From a virus, in the IMG/VR virus record IMGVR_UViG_3300028844_000701, positions 1-20,212 of that record: 20,212 nucleotides of DNA; one strand, 5' to 3'. The notes below the pieces were generated by a model that was not told the DNA's origin, ran no database searches, and saw only the letters and a list, made by a program, of their open reading frames with translations. Positions 14,801-20,212 of the stretch are shown in pieces. The position numbers were made by a program, and so were the translations under genes. The stretch's first letter is position 1; each line of letters opens with the position of its first letter.

Positions 14801-17800
14801 GCGCTAATGCGGTATCTATACAAAACCTTAATGCCAATCTCTCAACTACGAACACTAACGTAGCCGCCAATACTACTTTGGCTCAAGGCAAGATTCAGAG
14901 CTATTTCCAAGATGCGGAGCCTAGCGGCGGCACTTACGCGACTGGTGATTTATGGTTTGACACTGACGATAAAAACAAGGTCTACAGATACGATGGATCG
15001 GCTTGGGTTGCAGCGAGAGACTCAGACATTGCTCAAGCTATCTCTGACGCTTCGGACGCACAAGCTACGGCAGATGGCAAGGTTCAAACTTTCATACAAG
15101 ATGCCGTCCCACAGGCAAGCGACTCAGGGCTTAATGCTTTGTTTGTTGGCGACTTGTGGATAGATTCCAATGACAAGAACAAGCTCTATAGGTACAACGG
15201 ATCAGCATGGTCACTTGTTAGAGATACTGGTATTGAGGCAAACGCAGGAGCTATTTCTACGCTGGATGCTACCGTTAGCGATATTGATGACGTCGTAACG
15301 GCTCTAAGCACATCCAACACAAGTTTAGTCGCTACCATAGATTTTATAACCAAAGTTAGCGATGAAGATGGCGATTTATTGGAAGACGAGGACTCAACCA
15401 CAGAAAGCCCTGTCATAATAGATATGCAGGATCTTACTGATGTTGCGTCTGCTACGGGCGCAGCTGATCAAACACTGCAGACAAGGGTAACATCGACTGA
15501 AGATACTATTGTGATTCAGTCAACAGAATTAACAGTTCTTAATTCAATTTTGACAGACGGCGATGGTAATTTATCAGCGGGAGCAAACGCGGTATCCGCG
15601 CTCCAAACAGACGTTACTCAGATCAATACCCTAGACGGAACTTCAACGTCAGCAAACGCCAGCGCCTTAGTCGCCTTAAAATCTATAGTAGAAGATCCGT
15701 CAACGGGATTGAGCGCAGTTGGAGGCGTAGTAAGCACCTTGACAGCAAACGTAGGGGATGGGGCTGTATTAGTCAGCGACGCTCAGACTCTTTACGCAGT
15801 CACAGGGCTGGTGGCTACAGACAACTGGGACGTAGCAGAGACTTATGCGGCAGGATCTGGCGTGGTATATCTCGGTATTCCTTACGTTGCGGCGGTAGCC
15901 AACACTGGAGAAACTCCGCTCAATAACCTGAGCAACTGGACTCCAGCAGACACCACAGCCTCTTTGATTACTGATAACAATGTATCAAGGATCGGTTATT
16001 GCGTAGATGCAGATGGCAATCTGACAGACCACAAAAACGCTACTTTATGTGTTGCGGCTGGCAATACTTGGAATGGTGACGCAGCATTAGCGGAAGCTGT
16101 TAAGGCTTTGACAGTGATCAAGCCTGATGGGACTTACGCTACAATCCAAGACGCTACATCCGTAATATCTGATGATGTTGGCGATGTTATAGCTCAAAAG
16201 TATGTGAAGATCGATGCAAATGGCGCGATAGCTGGATACGGGCTGTATTCTACAACCTCATCAGGAGAAACCGAGTCTGAATTTGTAGTTACTGCTGACA
16301 AGTTTAAGGTCGTTGACCCTGCTAACACCGCATTGACGGCCTTAGCGCCTTTCACGGTTACAGCTCAAAAGATCGTGATGGGTACTGACGTCGAGATCGA
16401 TGGTGGGCTGGTAGTAAGTGGCGAAATTAAAGCAGACCGCTTATCTTTAAATGGCACGATGTTTACCACAGAAACCGTAGGCAGTGACGTCAAATTAGTC
16501 ATTGCAGATGGCGGCGTTAATACTACTCAGGTTGCTGATAACGCGGTCAACATCGATAAGATATCAGACACGCTTCAATCAACAGACTATGTTGCAGGGT
16601 CTGCTGGTTGGAAACTGACCACTGACGGAACCTTTGAGGCTGGCAGTGGAACTTTTAGGGGCGCTATTACAGCGACTAGCCTAGCACTTTCGGAAGGTAT
16701 TACGATTGGGACGACCAATCTTGATACAACCGTTAATACAAGTTTAGGTTTAGCTGATAGTTCAAATCAAGATTCAACATCAACAATTCTAGGCGGCAAC
16801 TTAACTGGTCAAGTTAATGGTACTGCTGTTGCTACAGTCGAAAGTGGTGCAGCGGCAGGTGCGACAGCATCTCAAGTAAATGCTGGCTTGGCATTGCTTC
16901 TGAATAAAGACACTTTTGGCAACGATAACACTGGCGAAGCATCTTTAGTCTCAGTTGATAAAGACGGCAATCCACTTCTTGAAGATGCGACTACAACATC
17001 AAATGGATTTATTCAATGGAACGGCAGCAAGATAACCGTAGAAGCCGTCCAGTACACTTCTTCCTCAACGGTTAAATTTACAGTCTTAACGGGCCTTGCG
17101 GATAAGCGCGGTTTTATTGTTTTTGACACAACGAAATCAAACCCATTTACTGTGGGATCAGTGGCGATGGACGTGGCCTTCGCGTTCAAAGAAGGCGCTC
17201 AATGGTATTACGATAATAATATTACCGCCACCACGTTCACGCCAACCAACGACATGGTTGCTCTGGGTTATTTAGAGACTGGAACTGGCGATCTAATCTT
17301 AAAAGGCGGCTTAATAAATCCCGTTACTTTGACGGCAGCGGCATTTCCCAGCGATGTAGTTAAATCTGGAAGTATAGGCGGCGTCCTGATCACGCCAACG
17401 ACTATTGAATCTAACTTTGTGACTGGGGTATCTGGGTTCCAATTAAAGTCGGATGGAACTCTTGAGGCTGGAAATGGTACGTTCAGAGGCGCAATCAATG
17501 CTACCAGCCTGACGTTATCAGCAGGCGTCACTATTGCAAAAAGCGTGGTCGGCTTAACGAATGTTGACGATGTAAGCCAAGCGACGATTCAATCAGACAC
17601 ACTAACAGCGGCGACAAGTTCAGACGTTGGGCTTGCGAATGTTGAAAATTTAGACGCACAAAACCAAGCGCAAACAGGATTGATCGCAGGTACAACAATT
17701 ACAGGCGGCGGCATTACAATGTCGTCAGGCGGTGCAATAAAGACCACTGGCAAAGATAGCGAATCAGACACCACTAACGGGTTTTTCCTAGGCTACAACG

Positions 17801-18678
17801 GGAGCAATTACACTTTCGGGGTTGGCGATGCCAATCAGTCGATGCAATGGACTGGTTCGGCGTTAAACATTGTCGGCGCGTTAAACGCAACAAGTTTAAA
17901 CGTGACCAACATTACAGGCGCGGTCACAGGCTTTGATGCTGGGAAGATCTCAGGCGATGTCACGGAAGTTTATCCGTTATCCTCAACGCCTAACGTGAGT
18001 TTTGACAACTCAGGAACGCCAAACCCGACAGTCATGACTGGTTTTTCTATTCCAGCGCCTGAGAACTCAGTATCAAAAAGACACAGATTGTCTTTAGCGT
18101 TTGAGATTCAATCAAGACGATCAAGCGGCACAGGTTTGGACACGCATACAATTTACTACTGGGCATCTCGCAAGAGCCTCGGATTTGAAGCGGTTGCAAT
18201 CGGAGACGTGACACTTTTGAGCACACCTGTCAGCGGTTACGTTGAGGTCTATACTATTTCAGGGAACGTCACAGATCAGATGGATAATAATGGGGCCATC
18301 GCGCCAAATACAAATCCAAGCGCCGCACAAATTGGCAAGATCATCGGCGTTAGTTATCAGGCCGCAACAGATAAAACCAATATTGAAGTATCGTTTGGGT
18401 CTGGATCCTCACCGCATTATGCCAATGGCACGACGATGTATTTCTCGCCTAGCCAATTTACAGCATCAGGCGCTTATCCCGATTCAGCTTGGCAAGGTAA
18501 GCAATCATTAATTCTTGACGGCACTTCAATCACCTATGCAACGGTGCCTTTAATAGCCAGCTTTGGATCAACAACGGTTGCTAGAGACTATCGGATCTAT
18601 GCACAGAACTCAGCTCAATATACAAACCTGACGGTCACATGTCCGAAACTTTATGGCACCGTGGAGAACATAGCATGA
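11863..18678 (+). CDS. Central tail-tip / host specificity protein (lambda gpJ-like), giant modular form
   Basis: The protein is 2271 residues from the ATG at 11863, which is 8 bases after GGAG; an in-frame GTG at 11854 overlaps that site and is less likely. It should form the tip hub and central fibre that contacts the host. Modules (residue numbers from ATG 11863): hydrophobic double segment 4-40; gpJ-like hub with a Phage-tail_3-type part around 330-480 (ISKILSGMNGDLIYSQGKYI); fibronectin III domain 542-637; first 'GW-I---GDT-F--T-VRG' unit near 688; three W-type repeats between 929 and 1117; a CBM5/12-like module 1321-1362; a two-Cys insert (C1380, C1396); two more 'G(W/F)-L--DGT-EAG-GTFRG' units near 1582 and 1858; two GL-NV motifs at 1897 and 1923; a beta-rich C-terminal domain from about 2037. 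It is longer than lambda gpJ (about 1130 residues). No separate gpI gene lies before it. Confidence 0.85.
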   Translation: MPPVVAFLTAVGTFVTAGVALGATAAIIGTIAIVGASVLASKLLTPKVNMGVVDSDRARQTTVRSTIEPRKLVYGETMISGVVSFAQVDGANNKNLHQVIAIAGHKLTSIDKIYFDDYSIDLSSQVDVNGDVTSGKFAKKTNEDGVLETMVHIETRDGSSTQTAYQPLVDAFARPILGTGYESTHRGDNVASIYTRWTIHEGSAETWDEVGGIQNIKAVVKGKAVYDPRLDVAAGNAAGANPTTAAYIKYSDGATTATHQRDLQGQNPALMLADYLMDDKFGLGLPASKIDWPAVVTAADACDFLVPIPVSQTQKRFFGSGVIFGSDSHRKSISKILSGMNGDLIYSQGKYIIKAGIHEASSLDITEDDLAGDFTVKTSIPRADRFNTIKGMFIDPASNYKMTEFAPRTVTGAVARDNGEVLEEEIKLTFTSDRYVAQRIAIKKVNQSFLQTTLSLPVNLKGMKVAVGDRITLALNDFATISSDWNPSKEFKVIGWSFSESGSGAIDLSLIEDDSARYADPAESEYNQISNTGVITTSLADVPSPTNFTATAGYNSVNLEWTNPTDTGTWEQIWIFASDTTTPPATPIEKFRGTAFTHQIAGGTAKYYWIQAVKYPLGATPAAGSTNTAKSALVPFGAPTVVTALKIANAVMAADSIDTAQIITDAVGSEQIAQTLQSSNWSVPNQTGWQISKNGDTTFNNTVVRGNISASTGSIGGITVDADSIHVGTGTFNDANTQFYADDQGRFSLEDKLSWDGTTLTVNGGGTFTGALSAATGTFTGELSGGTISIGSNNDIFKADSNGIYLGNATFASAPFRVAPDGSLTSTTANLTGALTATSLNITNTATVTDTANLINNVAIREEVLRVEVTTGDVLDLETGGEVEIQNLGDVAIYVSNQDAILQGNINTVALGLSNLEQTIVDLTSGVSDIFIQTTAPVAGVGGIPDPIPDFSRWYDSDDDNHPYYWTGSAWVSLEDPRIGANAVSIQNLNANLSTTNTNVAANTTLAQGKIQSYFQDAEPSGGTYATGDLWFDTDDKNKVYRYDGSAWVAARDSDIAQAISDASDAQATADGKVQTFIQDAVPQASDSGLNALFVGDLWIDSNDKNKLYRYNGSAWSLVRDTGIEANAGAISTLDATVSDIDDVVTALSTSNTSLVATIDFITKVSDEDGDLLEDEDSTTESPVIIDMQDLTDVASATGAADQTLQTRVTSTEDTIVIQSTELTVLNSILTDGDGNLSAGANAVSALQTDVTQINTLDGTSTSANASALVALKSIVEDPSTGLSAVGGVVSTLTANVGDGAVLVSDAQTLYAVTGLVATDNWDVAETYAAGSGVVYLGIPYVAAVANTGETPLNNLSNWTPADTTASLITDNNVSRIGYCVDADGNLTDHKNATLCVAAGNTWNGDAALAEAVKALTVIKPDGTYATIQDATSVISDDVGDVIAQKYVKIDANGAIAGYGLYSTTSSGETESEFVVTADKFKVVDPANTALTALAPFTVTAQKIVMGTDVEIDGGLVVSGEIKADRLSLNGTMFTTETVGSDVKLVIADGGVNTTQVADNAVNIDKISDTLQSTDYVAGSAGWKLTTDGTFEAGSGTFRGAITATSLALSEGITIGTTNLDTTVNTSLGLADSSNQDSTSTILGGNLTGQVNGTAVATVESGAAAGATASQVNAGLALLLNKDTFGNDNTGEASLVSVDKDGNPLLEDATTTSNGFIQWNGSKITVEAVQYTSSSTVKFTVLTGLADKRGFIVFDTTKSNPFTVGSVAMDVAFAFKEGAQWYYDNNITATTFTPTNDMVALGYLETGTGDLILKGGLINPVTLTAAAFPSDVVKSGSIGGVLITPTTIESNFVTGVSGFQLKSDGTLEAGNGTFRGAINATSLTLSAGVTIAKSVVGLTNVDDVSQATIQSDTLTAATSSDVGLANVENLDAQNQAQTGLIAGTTITGGGITMSSGGAIKTTGKDSESDTTNGFFLGYNGSNYTFGVGDANQSMQWTGSALNIVGALNATSLNVTNITGAVTGFDAGKISGDVTEVYPLSSTPNVSFDNSGTPNPTVMTGFSIPAPENSVSKRHRLSLAFEIQSRRSSGTGLDTHTIYYWASRKSLGFEAVAIGDVTLLSTPVSGYVEVYTISGNVTDQMDNNGAIAPNTNPSAAQIGKIIGVSYQAATDKTNIEVSFGSGSSPHYANGTTMYFSPSQFTASGAYPDSAWQGKQSLILDGTSITYATVPLIASFGSTTVARDYRIYAQNSAQYTNLTVTCPKLYGTVENIA
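13885..17517 (+). repeat. Three diverged copies of a fibre module inside the tip gene
   Basis: A unit that reads roughly T-L/I-Q/E-S-x(5-10)-G-(W/F)-x-(I/L)-x-x-(D/N)-G-T-x-(E/F)-x-G-x-(T/V)-(F/V)-R-G-x-I occurs at 13885-14013, 16570-16689 and 17401-17517. The second and third copies are closest (TTDGTFEAGSGTFRGAI and KSDGTLEAGNGTFRGAI, each followed by xATSLxL). DNA identity has drifted, so these are old duplications kept at protein level, probably trimeric beta fibre segments. The coordinates span all three copies, with unrelated modules between them. Confidence 0.7.
14647..15213 (+). repeat. Three W-type repeats (GDLW-D---N--YRY-GSAW) in the tip gene
   Basis: Copies lie at 14647-14778 (degenerate, RWYDSDDDNHPYYWTGSAWV), 14887-15009 (GDLWFDTDDKNKVYRYDGSA then WV) and 15076-15213 (GDLWIDSNDKNKLYRYNGSA then WS). 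The last two also share a leading GK(I/V)Q(S/T)(Y/F)(F/I)QDA. Each resembles a small beta unit with clustered Trp and Tyr, found in many phage central fibres. Polar spacers of about 65-100 bases separate them. Confidence 0.75.
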
Positions 18679-18884
18679 TAACTGTCGGCGTTAGATTTGA
18701 GGATGGTACAGAACAAGTAATCGGTGAATACGAGCGGGTTGTTGAAGCTAATGATGTTTTAACGTCATCGGTTGCAGATTACCCAGAAGCTGAATACTTG
18801 TACCTAGAAATGGCTGGGTATGATGTTGACCTGAACCAAGCTGTTATTTCACGCTATGCTAAATTATATCCAAACGATGTCTAA
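18675..18884 (+). CDS. Small acidic protein of unknown function
   Basis: The protein is 69 residues. The ATG at 18675 overlaps the tip gene stop as ATGA, so it is coupled to it; the longer frame from 18639 would overlap the tip gene by 40 bases and is less likely. It is acidic (many Asp and Glu), without Cys and without a membrane segment, and has a simple alpha/beta look: ITVGVRFEDGTEQVIGEY as a strand pair, ERVVEANDVLTSSVADY as a helix, then EAEYLYLEM. I do not recognise a family. The place between the tip gene and the side fibre gene would suit a tail or fibre assembly factor, but nothing in the sequence proves this. Confidence 0.6.
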   Translation: MITVGVRFEDGTEQVIGEYERVVEANDVLTSSVADYPEAEYLYLEMAGYDVDLNQAVISRYAKLYPNDV

Positions 18885-18903
18885 TATCGTAAAATGCCCG
18901 AAT

Positions 18904-18912
18904 AAAGGAGAT
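18904..18912 (+). promoter_or_regulatory. Ribosome binding site supporting a GTG start at 18918
   Basis: AAAGGAGAT lies 5 bases before the GTG at 18918 (7 bases counted from AGGAG), one of the two strongest Shine-Dalgarno sites seen in the window. It fixes the fibre start at GTG and suggests initiation independent of the small gene upstream, which ends 33 bases earlier. Confidence 0.75.
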
Positions 18913-18917
18913 TAACC

Positions 18918-19607
18918 GTGTCTAAAATTTCAGAGTTAACAGATGGAGGCAGCTTACTGCCAACAGATTTTTTGATCGCCGTTAGAAGTGGCGGAAATGT
19001 CAAGGTCCAAGCTGACGATATTACTGTTGACCAAATTCGGCTTGGTGATAATGAGAAGATAGAGCTAGGTAACAATCAAGACCTACAGATTTATCATGAT
19101 GGTATTGATAGTCGTATTGATGAGGTGGGCGGTAATAGGCTTATTCTACGCAGCAGTGATGATATTCGTATGGATAAGTATACAGGCGAAAACATGGGCG
19201 TGTTCAATGCTGATGGTTCTGTTGATCTTTATTACGATGCAGTTAAGAAATTTGAAACCACAGCCACAGGCATTGATGTAACGGGCAGCGTCACGGCGGA
19301 TGGGCTTACTGTTGATGGTTCGGCAACAATTGATAGTGGCGGCGCATCCCCTTTGACAATATCAAGAAATTCTGGGGCAAATTCCAATGTAGGAATTGCA
19401 TTCAACGCGGCTACAAATGATTTTAATATTGGACCCTTAATAGACTGCGTGTTGGGTCAGGCGGAGACATCAGCTTCTACGAGGACACGGGCACGACTCC
19501 AAAGTTGGTGTGGAAGAGTGCTGATGAACGGCTGGGTATTGGTACGAGTTCGCCTAGTGCTAAACTTGATAGCCAAGAAACGTATGATACCGTTACAAAC
19601 ATTTTAA
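18918..19607 (+). CDS. Side tail fibre protein, N-terminal part (interrupted by a frameshift)
   Basis: The protein begins at a GTG with a good ribosome binding site: MSKISELTDGGSLLPTDFLI, then AVRSGGNVKVQ. This opening is that of many phage fibres that attach to the virion by the N-terminus. LGDNEKIELGNNQDLQIYHD, YDAVKKFETTATGIDVTGSV and TADGLTVDGSATI are repeat units well known from marine phage fibres. After about residue 172 (NDFNIG, ending at 19433) the frame loses all fibre character: it becomes rich in Cys, Trp and Arg and stops at 19605-19607. The fibre sequence continues in the -1 register (19427 onward). So the annotated 229 residues contain about 170 genuine ones and about 57 out-of-frame ones. 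A sequence error or a real inactivating or phase-variable indel are both possible. Confidence 0.8.
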   Translation: MSKISELTDGGSLLPTDFLIAVRSGGNVKVQADDITVDQIRLGDNEKIELGNNQDLQIYHDGIDSRIDEVGGNRLILRSSDDIRMDKYTGENMGVFNADGSVDLYYDAVKKFETTATGIDVTGSVTADGLTVDGSATIDSGGASPLTISRNSGANSNVGIAFNAATNDFNIGPLIDCVLGQAETSASTRTRARLQSWCGRVLMNGWVLVRVRLVLNLIAKKRMIPLQTF

Positions 19608-20212
19608 CTAACGGCACTTATGCTGCAAAGTTTGGAGGAGATACAGGAGTCGGAGCGGCAGGACGCGCGCAAGGGATTATGATTGCAGGTCGGAACGGCA
19701 CAGCGCGTGGCGCGGCTATACTTGCTGAAAACCAAAACTCTGGTAACGCACATGACTTATTATTTGCCACAAGTGCTAATGCATCAGCACCAGCAGAACG
19801 TATGCGTATTGATGCCAGCGGCAACGTGGGTATTGGTTGCACGCCTAGCTATCCTTTAGAGGTTCAGTCTGGCGGTGTAGGCACAGTATTACGTGCAGGA
19901 ACATCTTTTGTTTCTATTGATTCTGTCGGGAGTGAATCCTCTCCGTCTTTAATTTTAAACGGCGATAGCAACACTGGCTTTTGGCATCCTGCGTCAGACA
20001 CCCTTGCTGTTTCTACGGCTGGCACAGAACGTATGCGCATAGACTCTAGCGGCAACGTGGGTATTGGTACTAGCAGCCCTAACGCAGTGTTAACAACTGA
20101 CCCAGAGTCAGGAAACTTTAGTTCTACTTACAACAATTATGATGGTGTCGGTCTTTTTATTAGAGGAAACGGAACATCTAGTAATGGCAACTATGGTCCT
20201 GCTTTAGCTTTT
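19427..20212 (+). CDS. Side tail fibre protein, continuation in a shifted frame (no start; runs off window)
   Basis: This frame is open from 19427 to the window end, just after a TAA at 19424-19426. It has no plausible start codon or ribosome binding site, but reads perfect fibre sequence: GDISFYEDTGTTPKLVWKSA, ERLGIGTSSPSAKLD, ERMRIDASGNVGIG and ERMRIDSSGNVGIGTSSPNA. One extra base near CCC at 19434-19436 would join it to the preceding frame as NIGPLNRLRVGSGGDISFYE. The C-terminus, probably with a trimerisation or S74-type chaperone domain as in related fibres, is beyond the window. The repeats are typical of trimeric beta fibres that present the receptor-binding end. Confidence 0.75.
19796..20068 (+). 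repeat. 42-bp near-identical direct repeat in the side fibre
   Basis: GAACGTATGCG with its continuation to GTGGGTATTGGT occurs at 19796-19837 and 20027-20068, 231 bases (77 codons) apart and in the same frame; both encode ERMRID(A/S)SGNVGIG. A shorter relative (ERLGIGTSSP) lies upstream at about 19525-19555. Such in-frame repeats allow module gain or loss by recombination. Confidence 0.8.

Noticed and set aside
17970-18678. Diversity-generating retroelement variable region at the C-terminus of the tip protein
   Set aside because: No template repeat copy, no reverse transcriptase and no adenine-rich variable pattern can be seen in the window.
19424-19463. Programmed frameshift in the side fibre
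   Set aside because: No slippery heptamer in the correct register is present, and the joined product needs an extra base at or near CCC; a single-base indel or sequence error explains it better.

Overview
The window is one continuous structural module of a tailed double-stranded DNA phage or prophage. Every gene I can support lies on the + strand, packed with almost no intergenic space. From left to right it holds: the last ~95 codons of the large terminase subunit, a DUF4055-type portal, a Mu F/SPP1 gp7-like minor head protein, a scaffold, a P22-type major capsid protein, a terminator hairpin, four head-tail joining proteins (connector, stopper, gp10-like completion protein, tail terminator), a tail tube protein, two tail assembly chaperone frames, a tape measure protein, three small tail-tip proteins, a very large central tail-tip/fibre protein, a small unknown protein, and the start of a side tail fibre that runs off the right edge. 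A tail tube, frameshifted chaperones and a ~740-residue tape measure, with no sheath gene, indicate a long non-contractile tail (siphovirus morphology). The order of the tail genes matches lambda G-T-H-M-L-K-(I)J.

The host cannot be fixed from this window. The side-fibre sequence (LGNNQDLQIYHDG, ERMRIDASGNVGIG repeats) is of a type common in marine phages, so an aquatic, probably Gram-negative host is a reasonable guess only. Shine-Dalgarno sites are clear. Two things argue against a host with E. coli-like codon preferences: abundant AGA/AGG arginine codons and frequent CTAG tetranucleotides outside the capsid gene. No integrase, repressor, lysis or replication gene is present, so lifestyle is open.

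The genes work together as follows. Terminase and portal package DNA into a shell made of scaffold and coat protein. The four joining proteins close the head and cap the tail tube. The two chaperone forms load tube subunits around the tape measure, whose length suggests a tail of roughly 110 nm (inference, at ~0.15 nm per residue). The M/L/K-like proteins and the J-like protein form the tip. Most tail genes are linked by ATGA, GTGA or TAATG overlaps, which points to translational coupling. The capsid gene has its own strong ribosome binding site, a different codon choice, and a hairpin directly after it.

The points most worth checking are: (1) a well-placed -1 slippery heptamer (7624-7630) that would fuse the two tail chaperone frames into a 232-residue protein; (2) an apparent disruptive frameshift in the side tail fibre near 19434, after which the true fibre sequence continues in another frame to the window end; (3) a modular 2271-residue tip protein with an FnIII domain, a chitin-binding-like module, a small two-cysteine insert and several internally duplicated units. 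I found no convincing new defence, anti-defence or mobile system here; this is a recognisable phage morphogenesis block with some unusual details.
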